A stretch of 64,000 nucleotides of DNA, taken from assembly GCF_023611925.1 (NCBI RefSeq), contig NZ_CP091456.1:2460001-2524000 (forward strand), read 5' to 3'. Positions 18,889 through 27,859 of this stretch are shown here, piece by piece. Below the pieces are notes generated by a model. That model was not told where the DNA came from. It worked only from the letters and a program-made list of their open reading frames with translations, and made no database searches. The DNA comes from Avibacterium sp. 20-132. GTDB taxonomy: Bacteria > Pseudomonadota > Gammaproteobacteria > Enterobacterales > Pasteurellaceae. The number at the start of each line of letters is the position of its first letter. Position 1 is the first letter of the stretch. Made by a program: the position numbers and the translations under genes.

Positions 18889-18910
18889 TTTGCGATCTTG
18901 CTCGCAAAAT
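18889..18910 (-). promoter_or_regulatory. CRP-S (competence regulatory element) of rec2
   Basis: 22-bp palindrome TTTTGCGA ... TCGCAAAA with centre at 18899/18900. It matches the Sxy-dependent CRP site consensus of Pasteurellaceae competence genes (core TGCGA ... TCGCA rather than TGTGA ... TCACA). It lies 84 bases before the rec2 ATG. A class I or II spacing puts the transcript start near 18838-18858. Confidence 0.9.
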
Positions 18911-18995
18911 TAAAAATATTTATTAAAGAATAAAAAAATTATGACGATTAATATTGTCTTTCTCCTCATTTCTTTGTAGAGTGAAAAGCATTAAT
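18911..18995. other. Promoter region between rec2 and the thi riboswitch
   Basis: A/T-rich divergent promoter region with no ORF. Together with the riboswitch and terminator it fills the gap between rec2 and thiM. Confidence 0.5.
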
Positions 18996-19075
18996 AGTCG
19001 GGGTGCTACGTTAAGTAGCTGAGATGATACCCGTTGAACCTGATCCAGTTAGCACTGACGTAGGAAACTTATTAT
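18996..19075 (+). ncRNA. TPP riboswitch (THI element)
   Basis: Contains the conserved blocks of the thiamin pyrophosphate aptamer in order: GGGGTGC, GTAGCTGAGATGATACCC, then TTGAACCTGATC, CAGTTAGCACTGACG and TAGGAAAC. It is followed at 19145-19190 by an intrinsic terminator and then by thiM, so it is expected to lower thi transcription when TPP is bound. Confidence 0.96.
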
Positions 19076-19144
19076 GAAAACTTGTCTAATTTTATACCGC
19101 ACCCTATTTCTGTTTTATTCCCTAATTTCTTACTTTTTATTTCC

Positions 19145-19190
19145 TATCAATGAATAAAAATCTACTTTTATCATTGGTATTTTATTTTTT
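19145..19190 (+). terminator. Expression-platform terminator of the TPP riboswitch
   Basis: TATCAATGA pairs with TCATTGGTA and, past one bulged A, TAAAA pairs with TTTTA. This gives a 14-bp stem with a 6-base loop, followed by TTTTATTTTTT. It lies between aptamer and thiM with no gene before it, so it is a regulatory rather than an end-of-operon terminator. Confidence 0.8.
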
Positions 19191-19221
19191 ACTCCCTTCT
19201 TATGCATAATAGGAGAATATG

Positions 19222-20028
19222 ATGCAATTCAATTTGTTAGAACAAATCCGTCAAAAAAACCCGTTAATTCATAGCATTACGAATATTGTGGTGGCAAATT
19301 ATGTGGCTAATGGGCTACTCGCTTTAGGTGCATCGCCGATTATGGCGGATGCGGAAGAAGAAATGGCCGATCTTGCTCAATTCAGTGCCGCCTTGTCTAT
19401 TAATATTGGTACACTCGATCCCTTTAAAGTGAAAGCGATGTTGGCGGCAGGGCAAGCCACAAATCAAGCTGGTATTCCCGTCGTGCTTGATCCGGTCGGG
19501 GTCGGCGCAACGCAATATCGCAAGGACGTAATCGCTGAATTACTTAACAAGGTAAAATTCACTGCTATTCGTGGCAATGCTGGCGAAATTGCTCAATTAG
19601 CTGGCGTAAATTGGTCGGCGAAAGGCGTAGATGCGGGACAAGGTGATGGCAATATTGGCGAAATTGCAATGCTTGCTGCGCAACGTTATCAATGTATTGT
19701 CGCAGTAAGTGGTGAGGTGGATTATATTAGTGATGGAACGCAATTAGCCACTATTCATAATGGAACGGCAATGTTTCCTAAAATCACAGGATCGGGCTGT
19801 TTACTCGGCGCAGTGTTAGGCGCATTTTTGGCGGTTAACCCGCATTCTCCTTTTGAGGCCGTCGTACAAGCCTGTACAGCTTATGCCGTAGCAGGAGAAT
19901 TAGCGGCACAACATCTTGCGCCAACAAAATATGGGCAATTTTACACCGCACTTTTAGATTCACTTGGCGAATTGAATGACCAGCAAGTGGCACAATTTGC
20001 ACGAGTTAGCATAGAGAAATCAGCATAA
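19222..20028 (+). CDS. thiM: Hydroxyethylthiazole kinase
   Basis: Salvages the thiazole half of thiamin by ATP-dependent phosphorylation. About 268 residues. HSITNIVVANYVANGLLALG and the SPIMADAEEEM substrate-loop lie at the N-terminus; the C-terminal ITGSGCLLGAVLGAF contains the catalytic cysteine-containing ribokinase-like motif. Two adjacent ATGs (19219, 19222) are possible; the second has better spacing from AGGAG. First gene of thiM-thiD-thiE-transporter, downstream of the TPP riboswitch. Confidence 0.97.
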   Translation: MQFNLLEQIRQKNPLIHSITNIVVANYVANGLLALGASPIMADAEEEMADLAQFSAALSINIGTLDPFKVKAMLAAGQATNQAGIPVVLDPVGVGATQYRKDVIAELLNKVKFTAIRGNAGEIAQLAGVNWSAKGVDAGQGDGNIGEIAMLAAQRYQCIVAVSGEVDYISDGTQLATIHNGTAMFPKITGSGCLLGAVLGAFLAVNPHSPFEAVVQACTAYAVAGELAAQHLAPTKYGQFYTALLDSLGELNDQQVAQFARVSIEKSA

Positions 20029-20041
20029 ATAAGGAGAAAAA

Positions 20042-20863
20042 ATGGCTCATATTGCACAAGCCCTTACAATTGCCGGCTCAGACAGTGGCGGTGGTGCGGG
20101 TATTCAAGCAGATCTAAAAACCTTTCAAATGCAGAATGTATTTGGTATGAGTGTGATTACTGCGGTTACCGCACAAAATACCTTAGGGGTAACCGATATT
20201 CATTTAATTCCGCCTAAAACCATTGAAGCGCAACTGAATGCGATTATCGCAGACTTCACGCCCAATGCGGTGAAACTCGGTATGTTAGGCACTGCGGAAA
20301 TTATTCACACCGTAGCCACATTTTTAAAGGTACACCCGATTCCTAATATTGTGATAGATCCTGTTATGATCGCTAAAGGAGGCGCTAGTTTATTGGAACA
20401 ATCGGCAATCAATGCAATGCGTGAGCAGTTATTGCCCTTAGCCGATGTGCTAACCCCCAACCTACCCGAAGCAGAAGCATTAACTGGATTGAAAGCGGAA
20501 GATCAGCATAGTATCCAGAAAATTGCTGAACATTTACAACAAATGGGTGCAAAAACAGTGATTATAAAAGGTGGTCATCAACAAGATTCAAAAAGCACAG
20601 TATGCCAAGATTTTATTTTCACGCCAACGCAATCTTTTATTTTGGAAAGTCCGCGTTTTAATACGCCACACACACACGGCACAGGCTGCACGTTTTCCGC
20701 TTGTTTAACCGCTGAACTCGCAAAAGGACAATCTTTAGAGCAAGCCTGCAAAACGGCCAAAGCGTTTATCACAAGTGCCATAACGCACCCTTTAAATATC
20801 GGACACGGACACGGCCCAACGAATCACTGGGCCTATTCACAGGAGCAAAAAAATTATGAATAA
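20042..20863 (+). CDS. thiD: HMP/HMP-P kinase
   Basis: Phosphorylates hydroxymethylpyrimidine twice to give HMP-PP for thiamin phosphate synthesis. 273 residues of the ribokinase fold, with substrate motif AGSDSGGGAGIQADLKTF at about 10-27, DPVMIAKGG at about 104-112 and the C-terminal HTHGTGCTFSA anion-hole motif. It starts 13 bases after thiM and overlaps thiE by 8 bases. Confidence 0.97.
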   Translation: MAHIAQALTIAGSDSGGGAGIQADLKTFQMQNVFGMSVITAVTAQNTLGVTDIHLIPPKTIEAQLNAIIADFTPNAVKLGMLGTAEIIHTVATFLKVHPIPNIVIDPVMIAKGGASLLEQSAINAMREQLLPLADVLTPNLPEAEALTGLKAEDQHSIQKIAEHLQQMGAKTVIIKGGHQQDSKSTVCQDFIFTPTQSFILESPRFNTPHTHGTGCTFSACLTAELAKGQSLEQACKTAKAFITSAITHPLNIGHGHGPTNHWAYSQEQKNYE

Positions 20864-21518
20864 ACACATTTTACGCTGTTATTTGGTGGCCGGCACACAA
20901 GATTGCCGTCATCTACCACAATATGCCAACAATCCACAACAAACCTTGTTAGATCGTTTAGAACAGGCGTTAAAAGCCGGTATTACTTGTTATCAATTTC
21001 GTGAAAAAGGGCAATTTTCATTGCAAGATCCAACGGAAATTGAACAGCTTGCTCGCCAATGTCAGGCATTATGCCAACAATATAATGTGCCTTTTATTAT
21101 GAATAATGATGTCGCACTCGCAGAAAAATTGAAGGCTGACGGCATTCACGTTGGGCAAAAAGATTTTGCGGTAGATAAGCTTGCTCAACAAATTCAAGGC
21201 AAAATGCTGATCGGTTTATCGGTCAATACCTTGCAACAAGCACAACAACATAATGATTTCAATGGCGTTGATTATTATGGGTGCGGTCCTATTTTTCCAA
21301 CTTTTTCAAAATCTGACGCGGCTCCAGATGTCGGCATTAATTTTGTTCAATATTTGCGTGAGCAAGGAATTACTAAGCCATTAGTCGCCATTGGTGGCAT
21401 AAAAACCCCTCACGTGAAACCACTTCTACAAAACGGTGCAGATGGCGTTGCCGTGATCTCCACCATTATGCAAGCGGAAGATGTCGCATTAACAGTAAAA
21501 GCAATTCTAGGTGAATAA
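20856..21518 (+). CDS. thiE: Thiamin phosphate synthase
   Basis: Joins HMP-PP and thiazole phosphate to thiamin phosphate. 220-residue TIM barrel, with YQFREKG near residues 44-50, NNDVALA near 83-89, DGIHVGQKD near 94-102, and YGCGPIFPT near 141-149. It overlaps thiD and abuts the next gene (TAAATG), so the four genes are probably one transcript under the TPP switch. Confidence 0.97.
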   Translation: MNKHILRCYLVAGTQDCRHLPQYANNPQQTLLDRLEQALKAGITCYQFREKGQFSLQDPTEIEQLARQCQALCQQYNVPFIMNNDVALAEKLKADGIHVGQKDFAVDKLAQQIQGKMLIGLSVNTLQQAQQHNDFNGVDYYGCGPIFPTFSKSDAAPDVGINFVQYLREQGITKPLVAIGGIKTPHVKPLLQNGADGVAVISTIMQAEDVALTVKAILGE

Positions 21519-22739
21519 ATGACAATAAACCTTTCTCTATTACGTAATTTAGGTCCGGGTGTGATTATGGCTTGCTCCTGTGTTGGTGGCTCTCATATTA
21601 TAGCCTCCACACAGGCTGGCGCATATTATGGCTATCAATTAGCTGGATTAATTATTTTAGTAAATTTACTTAAATACCCCTTTTTCCGTTTTGCATTTGA
21701 TTATAGTGCAACGCAAAATAAAAGCGTATTGCAAGGCTATGCAGAAAAAGGTAAAGGGTACTTATGGTTATTCCTATTATTTAATCTCTTTGCAACAGTG
21801 GTGAATATTGCAGGTGGAACCTTACTTTCTGCCGTACTATTGGCTATGTTACTTCCTTTTTCTATTGATCTCAATAGTCTTAACATTATTGTATTAGTGA
21901 GTTTTTTAGTGATCTTATTTTATCGCCAATATCAGCGATTAGATAAAGTATCAAAAAGCATTATGCTACTTCTCTCCGTAATCACCCTCATTGCGTTGGT
22001 GCTTGCTTTTACTAAACAAACATCGCCACCAGTGGCTGATTTTGTTCCACCTGATGCGTGGAGTCTCGCTGCCGTACCGTTCTTAATTGCATTAATGGGC
22101 TGGATGCCTGCCCCAATGGAACTCAGTATTGCCAGTTCATTATGGGTGGTACAAAAAAGACGATTAACGCCAAATTATCAAAAACATCATCAATTAGATT
22201 TTAATATCGGCTATCTCACAACCATTGTGTTAGCTTTAATGTTTATGGCACTTGGCGCATTAATTCAATATGGTAATACCATTCCCCCCCTTAGCGGTGG
22301 CAAATTTATTCATTTATTTGTAGAAATGTATGCACTAAGCATTGGGGAATGGAGCCGTTGGTTTATTGCGCTTATCGCATTTGTGTGTATTTATGGCACC
22401 ACAATTGTTGCTGTTGATGGCTATTCTCGTTGCAATCAACAAACAATTCAGCTACTCAAATTTGGCGCACAAACAGATGTTAATAATGAAAAAGGATTAC
22501 GTTATTTTATGTTAGCGGCTTGTTTTGCGAGTTTCATTATTATTCAATTTTTTAGTGGCGCTATCGGTAAAATGATCCCTTTTGCAATGACGGCTTCTTT
22601 CCTATCAGCCCCTATTTTTGCGTGGCTAAACCTCAGTCTAGCAAAACAACTCTCACCTAATCCAATGCTAATAAGGTTGGCTTGGTTGGGATTGAGCTAT
22701 TTAGTCATTATGATTATTATCTATTTCATTCAACTATAA
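21519..22739 (+). CDS. Divergent Nramp-family transporter of the thi operon
   Basis: 406 residues with about 11 membrane helices. Overall character and the NLGPGVIMA start resemble the Nramp (MntH) fold. The metal-binding residues of true Nramp proteins are absent: the DPGN-type motif of helix 1 is replaced by GVIMACSCVGGSHI, and the MPH motif of helix 6 by GWMPAPMELS. The gene begins at the base after the thiE stop and lies in the TPP-controlled operon. I infer a substrate other than Mn/Fe, possibly linked to thiamin or its precursors, but nothing in the sequence proves this. A strong terminator follows. Confidence 0.75.
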   Translation: MTINLSLLRNLGPGVIMACSCVGGSHIIASTQAGAYYGYQLAGLIILVNLLKYPFFRFAFDYSATQNKSVLQGYAEKGKGYLWLFLLFNLFATVVNIAGGTLLSAVLLAMLLPFSIDLNSLNIIVLVSFLVILFYRQYQRLDKVSKSIMLLLSVITLIALVLAFTKQTSPPVADFVPPDAWSLAAVPFLIALMGWMPAPMELSIASSLWVVQKRRLTPNYQKHHQLDFNIGYLTTIVLALMFMALGALIQYGNTIPPLSGGKFIHLFVEMYALSIGEWSRWFIALIAFVCIYGTTIVAVDGYSRCNQQTIQLLKFGAQTDVNNEKGLRYFMLAACFASFIIIQFFSGAIGKMIPFAMTASFLSAPIFAWLNLSLAKQLSPNPMLIRLAWLGLSYLVIMIIIYFIQL

Positions 22740-22750
22740 AGATTAGGCTA

Positions 22751-22779
22751 AAAATAATGCCCCAAAAGGGGCATTTTTT
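22751..22779 (+). terminator. Terminator of the thi operon
   Basis: Stem AATGCCCC/GGGGCATT with an AAAA loop and a TTTTT tail. Confidence 0.9.
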
Positions 22780-22894
22780 AATCCATCGTCATTCCATTTT
22801 AAACTACGCCTGCACTACATCACCGTGTTATTAATGCCAGTTTGCTGCATTGCTTCGTCTTAGATTAAATTGAAACAGCGATCATCGCGACAAG

Positions 22895-25800
22895 TTAGAA
22901 TTTATAAGTCACCTTCAAATCAACTAATCTATTATTTGCCGCCTCTTGGCTTTTTTCATAGGTAAATGTCATTCCCATTGAGAATACCCCAACACCGAAA
23001 TCAAGCCCTGTTTGATATTGCCAACCACGATTAAATTGTTGCACCAACCGATTATTGTTCACCATTATTGCGTGATCGAATGTTTTACGGCTCGCATCAA
23101 AATAATACAGTGCCAATTTTGGCGTAATCGAAACACTTTCCCAAGACCAAGTTTTTGACAATTCCGCTCCAGCATAATAGTTCACTAAATCTAATGATGG
23201 CGAATCAATGCTTGCATCCTCTAATGTGTAATGTGCTTTTGTAAAATGGTGATACCTTAAGCCTAACAAGGTATTAAGATCCATATATCCTAAATCCCAT
23301 TTTTTGCCTAAACTCATCCCCGCAGCAAATATATTACGCTTAAATTTAATTGAATGGCTATCTAGCGTAATCTGGTTATTAGAACGTCCATACCCTAAAT
23401 CAATAGCGGCGAATAAGCCTTTACTATTTTGAATTTTGCCATAGAGCGTTGCTTGAGAATATCTAAGCTTACCGCTTGCTTGATCATAATTCATATTAGC
23501 TCGTGTATGGGATACCATAGCGCCTACACTTATACCTTGTTCATTCAACGGACTTTCTGCACCTAATTCAGTATAGGAACTATATTGTTCGTAATGACGA
23601 TAATTATCGGACTGATAATCACCTCTTTGAACACCAACATTTGTCCATAGTTGAGCTTGCTGGCTGCCAGCTTGGAAAAGGCGCTGATTTAAATGCTGAT
23701 CTTTTTCAAGCACCACATTCACTTGAGCCGAAAGCTCTGATAATCCAGTATTTGATACACGGCTCACTAACTCAGCTTGCTTTAACCGTTTTGCTTCGGC
23801 TTCACGGTGAGCTTGCTCTTCCGCTGCGACTTTACGTTCTTCTTCTAAACGTTTTGCTTCTGCTTCACGACGCGCTTGCTCTTCCGCTTCAGCTTTACGT
23901 TCTTCCTCTAAACGTTTTGCTTCTGCTTCACGACGCGCTTGCTCTTCCGCTTCAGCTTTACGTTCTTCCTCTAAACGTTTTGCTTCTGCTTCACGACGCG
24001 CTTGCTCTTCCGCTTCAGCTTTACGTTCTTCTTCTAAACGTTTGGCTTCTGCTTCACGGCGAGCTTGCTCTTCCGCTACGGCTTTACGTTCTTCTTCTAA
24101 ACGTTTTGCTTCTGCTTCGCGGCGGGCTTGCTCTTCCGCTGCGGCTTTACGTGTTTCTTCTAAACGTTTTGCTTCTGCTTCACGGCGAGCTTGCTCTTCC
24201 GCTGCGGCTTTACGTGCTTCTTCTAAACGTTTTGCTTCCGCTTCACGGCGAGCCTGTTCTTCTGCCGCGGCTTTACGTGCTTCTTCTAAACGTTTTGCTT
24301 CTGCTTCACGGCGAGCTTGCTCTTCCGCTTCGGCTTTACGTTCTTCTTCCAAACGTTTTGCTTCGGCTTCACGGCGGGCTTGCTCTTCCGCTTCGGCTTT
24401 ACGTTCTTCTTCTAAACGTTTTGCTTCTGCTTCGCGACGGGCTTGCTCTTCCGCTTCAGCTTTACGTTCTTCCTCTAAACGTTTTGCTTCTGCTTCGCGG
24501 CGGGCTTGCTCTTCCGCTGCGGCTTTACGCTCTTCTTCTAAACGTTTGGCTTCTGCTTCACGACGCGCTTGCTCTTCCGCTGCAGCTTTACGTTCTTCTT
24601 CTAAACGTTTTGCTTCGGCTTCACGACGGGCTTGTTCTTCTGCCGCGGCTTTACGTTCTTCCTCTAAACGTTTTGCTTCTGCTTCGCGGCGGGCTTGCTC
24701 TTCCGCTGCGGCTTTACGCTCTTCTTCTAAACGTTTGGCTTCTGCTTCACGGCGACCTTGTTCTTCCGCGGCTTTACGCGCTTCTTCTAAACGTTTTACT
24801 TCTGCTTCACGACGCGCTTGCTCTTCCGCGGCTTGACGTTCTTCTTGCTCAATTTGTTTTTCTACAATTGGGTTATATAGGCGGAAAGCATTACCTTCTT
24901 TAATTAAGTTATAACGATAAGTACCTATATCAGCATAGTTATTTTGCAAGGTGACAGATAAATTATCTGATAAACCATTCGCTGTCAGCAATGTAAGGCG
25001 GGCTTTGCTACGTTCTGGTTCACTGCCCGCATCATTGACAACTAAGGTATGCTCTCCCGATGCTTGTCCATTAACAACAACCTGATCGCTTTCTCGCGTT
25101 GAAAACTTAGTGCGGTAATAAAATTTCCCTTTTCCACTTAAATCACCATTAATCGTTAAGGTATTAAATGGTTTATTTTCTTGGCTCAATGTAACTTGAG
25201 CGCCTTCATCTAACGTCAAGTTTCCTAGCGTGCTATTTTTTGTCAATTTCCAATGAGCCTCTTTTGATAATACTGTTTGGCTTGTATTTTCGCTTTGAAT
25301 CGCCCCAATGAAATCTGTTTTTCCTAAATTTAAGGCACTTTGCTCAGACAGCGTAACATCACCGGTAAATTGAGTTCTTGGAATAGTATTTAATACGTTC
25401 TCATTATAGGTTGGCGTATCACAGCTTACCTCTCCAGTATAATCAGAACGCAGACACACTTTTTGCGTTGGCTGATAGCCTAGATTTAATACAGCATTAT
25501 TTGTTGCGTTAATATCAGCTGAAAGAGAAGAAACATTACGTCCTACGGTGAAAATACCCTGATTAGTAACAGAAATCGTATTTGCTGAAAAATCTCTATT
25601 TATCCAATCATCATCAAAAATGACCTCTTTTTTATTCAAAAAATCTCTGGCATGAGGTGTTTGCCTACCGGATAAAATTAATTCACCATTATTAATTGAT
25701 AATTCCCCATTCAATGCCATTCCACCAGTAAATTGGTAAATAGCTTTGGGAACATCTGGAGAATAATGAATATTCAACTTACCATTGTGTTTCGTTTTAT

Positions 25801-27709
25801 CTTTTTCACCAAAAAAACCACTATAACTGAATAGATATTTTTGTTTTAAACGCAGTTGCTCGATCGCTTTTTCTTTATCTGTACCTAAATATTCCCAAAA
25901 GTAACTAATTGCTCGTTCCTCTTCAAAATAGGGGAAAGAGGCCGCGCCTTTATTTCTTCTTCTTTCTTGTGCTGGCGTTTTTGGACGAAAATATTGGTTC
26001 TCTCGCTCAAATAGATTATAAAACTCAAAAAAATCGCCATCATCAGTAGGTTTATGCCCCATCACGAATGAATCAGAAAGAGAGGCCTTCAACGTCACAT
26101 TAGCTGGATTCAATAAATGATGATTAACAATCATTGCCCCTTCATCTACATTCTGGATACGATCAAAAACTAATGCATTTCCATTAAGATCTAATCGACC
26201 TCCACGAAAACCAAAATACAATTTATTAGGATCAATTTGATCCGAACTCTGCAAAACTACGGTAGGACGCCCACTCACAATTCCCACTTGATTAAACGCC
26301 TGTTTCTTTCCTTCGTCATCAGCCTCTTGAGCTAAAATAACCGTACCATCCCCAATACTAATATCTCCAAGATTTACCCCTTTCCCTTTAACAAGTAAGG
26401 TTCCCTCACCAATCTTAGATAAACGATCATCTTTTGGATTAGCAACTTGCCAAGTAACAGTTTTGTCTTTCGCAATATAAACCCCCGCCCCTAACCAAGT
26501 TTGGTTCGCTTTAGGTTTAACGGTAAAATCACTATCAAAATAAAGAGCGCCAGCTCCTTGATTTATATCATTTTCTAAGATTAAAACGCCTCCATCAACA
26601 CCGCCAAACTTAACGTTTTTCCCCGCATTCTTAGCAGCTTGGATGTTTGATTCTTTCTGATCTTTTAATGCTACGGGTAAAGCATTCGTTGAGTGGCTAA
26701 TAAAACTACTATTCTCTGATACACGCCATTGCCAAATGTCTCCTGCTCTCTGATTAGAAATGCTCCCTGCGAGATCTTCATTTTCTTTTTCTGCAATGAA
26801 TCCTAAAATTGGTAATGTCCAAATATTGGTATTAAAATTATCCCCACTCTCAAAATTTAGTACACCACTCAATACCCATTGATTCTTCTGCTTATCAAAA
26901 GCATATATCCCTGAACCACTGTCACCTCCTCTTGCATAAGTAGCCATAGGTCCGTATTTATCATTAAACAGGCTAGTCCAGCCATTAGAAGCCATTCTTC
27001 TTTCAATAAAATCGCCTACTTTCCTCCCATCTGTAACATCACTGATGATCATAGCTGCACCGCCAGTTAAATAAACATATGGGCCTGCAATTTGTTTGAG
27101 ATCATCTTTCTTATCTGAGTAACGAATAAATTGTGTACCAGAACCCACCCTAACATAAATAGGAAAACGTGAAGTATCCGTATAAACCGCACGCGTTTGT
27201 TCCGCATCATTCACATTAGCAGGGACAACTTCAGTCACTAACTTATGTAAACGAGGAATATGGTAATCTACCTTTTTTTCATTAACAGGATAAGGGTAGT
27301 TATTTCTATCAACGATTTCATAAAAATAATGATGAGAATCAGGATTATAGTCTTCACCTCCAAAGGAAACATTCGGATATTCCCCATTGTGGGTTACGCT
27401 GGTTATATATTGTGGTGAAATTAACGTTGCAATCCCCGTTTCCCTATTTGCTGCACGCAAATCAGGCATTGGGATATCTTTCATCATTACCCCAATTTCC
27501 TGCCCTTCTTTATTGAAAATCGCAATATTACTCGCCCCCACAATAAATTTGCCTTTATTTTCAGCAAAATCACGAAAATATTGGTAATCAATATCGCTAC
27601 GGACAACAGACGCTTGTGCAAAAGGTGTTGCACAAGAAGCAATTAAAAGTGCAATTCGGGAATAACGGAAAGGGATAGGAAAACAGAAAGTAGGAGTTAA
27701 TTTCATCAT
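22895..27709 (-). CDS. IgA-protease-type serine autotransporter with charged repeats
   Basis: 1604 residues, type Va secretion. Signal peptide about residues 1-33 (cut near AQA). The S6 protease domain has triad H107 (SVTHN), D148 (VDYHIPRL) and S264 (GGDSGSG), as in Haemophilus IgA1 protease and Hap. A beta-helical passenger follows to about residue 985. Then come 17 tandem copies of a 21-residue unit, EEQARREAEAKRLEEERKAAA with variants, predicted to form a long charged helix. A 12-strand beta-barrel of about 270 residues ends in YKF. The start ATG (27709; a second ATG follows) has no clear ribosome-binding site. Substrate is unknown; IgA cleavage is only inferred from family. The gene carries no uptake signal over 4.8 kb. 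Confidence 0.92.
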   Translation of the reverse strand: MMKLTPTFCFPIPFRYSRIALLIASCATPFAQASVVRSDIDYQYFRDFAENKGKFIVGASNIAIFNKEGQEIGVMMKDIPMPDLRAANRETGIATLISPQYITSVTHNGEYPNVSFGGEDYNPDSHHYFYEIVDRNNYPYPVNEKKVDYHIPRLHKLVTEVVPANVNDAEQTRAVYTDTSRFPIYVRVGSGTQFIRYSDKKDDLKQIAGPYVYLTGGAAMIISDVTDGRKVGDFIERRMASNGWTSLFNDKYGPMATYARGGDSGSGIYAFDKQKNQWVLSGVLNFESGDNFNTNIWTLPILGFIAEKENEDLAGSISNQRAGDIWQWRVSENSSFISHSTNALPVALKDQKESNIQAAKNAGKNVKFGGVDGGVLILENDINQGAGALYFDSDFTVKPKANQTWLGAGVYIAKDKTVTWQVANPKDDRLSKIGEGTLLVKGKGVNLGDISIGDGTVILAQEADDEGKKQAFNQVGIVSGRPTVVLQSSDQIDPNKLYFGFRGGRLDLNGNALVFDRIQNVDEGAMIVNHHLLNPANVTLKASLSDSFVMGHKPTDDGDFFEFYNLFERENQYFRPKTPAQERRRNKGAASFPYFEEERAISYFWEYLGTDKEKAIEQLRLKQKYLFSYSGFFGEKDKTKHNGKLNIHYSPDVPKAIYQFTGGMALNGELSINNGELILSGRQTPHARDFLNKKEVIFDDDWINRDFSANTISVTNQGIFTVGRNVSSLSADINATNNAVLNLGYQPTQKVCLRSDYTGEVSCDTPTYNENVLNTIPRTQFTGDVTLSEQSALNLGKTDFIGAIQSENTSQTVLSKEAHWKLTKNSTLGNLTLDEGAQVTLSQENKPFNTLTINGDLSGKGKFYYRTKFSTRESDQVVVNGQASGEHTLVVNDAGSEPERSKARLTLLTANGLSDNLSVTLQNNYADIGTYRYNLIKEGNAFRLYNPIVEKQIEQEERQAAEEQARREAEVKRLEEARKAAEEQGRREAEAKRLEEERKAAAEEQARREAEAKRLEEERKAAAEEQARREAEAKRLEEERKAAAEEQARREAEAKRLEEERKAAAEEQARREAEAKRLEEERKAEAEEQARREAEAKRLEEERKAEAEEQARREAEAKRLEEERKAEAEEQARREAEAKRLEEARKAAAEEQARREAEAKRLEEARKAAAEEQARREAEAKRLEETRKAAAEEQARREAEAKRLEEERKAVAEEQARREAEAKRLEEERKAEAEEQARREAEAKRLEEERKAEAEEQARREAEAKRLEEERKAEAEEQARREAEAKRLEEERKVAAEEQAHREAEAKRLKQAELVSRVSNTGLSELSAQVNVVLEKDQHLNQRLFQAGSQQAQLWTNVGVQRGDYQSDNYRHYEQYSSYTELGAESPLNEQGISVGAMVSHTRANMNYDQASGKLRYSQATLYGKIQNSKGLFAAIDLGYGRSNNQITLDSHSIKFKRNIFAAGMSLGKKWDLGYMDLNTLLGLRYHHFTKAHYTLEDASIDSPSLDLVNYYAGAELSKTWSWESVSITPKLALYYFDASRKTFDHAIMVNNNRLVQQFNRGWQYQTGLDFGVGVFSMGMTFTYEKSQEAANNRLVDLKVTYKF
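23790..24840 (-). repeat. 63-bp tandem repeat array inside the autotransporter gene
   Basis: 17 units; the spacing is 63 bp throughout except for one 60-bp unit at the 5' end of the gene. Units differ at a few synonymous and non-synonymous places (for example AAA/AEA/AVA endings). Runs of near-identical units (such as 23880-24040) suggest recent duplication. Confidence 0.95.
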
Positions 27710-27859
27710 AATAGTTTATTCAACAATAACAGGTTTTATAAATAGCTAAAATCAGGGTGGCGAAGTATAGCAAGATTATTTATTAAACAACATCATTATT
27801 AGCCATTTAATCTGTAAAAAATGCCCTCAATCGCCTCTTCCCACTGATTTCATCACCAT

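Noticed and set aside
19074..19157. 27-codon ORF between TPP aptamer and thiM
   Set aside because: It begins at the aptamer edge and its stop lies inside the terminator stem; no ribosome-binding site. More likely expression-platform sequence.
23790..24840. Regular repeats mistaken for a CRISPR array
   Set aside because: Units are contiguous with no unique spacers and encode an in-frame protein repeat.
23641..24903. Long antisense ORFs (420 and 264 codons) over the autotransporter repeats
   Set aside because: Leu- or Ser/Arg/Ala-only repeat proteins made by reading the 63-bp repeats backwards; the sense gene is clear.
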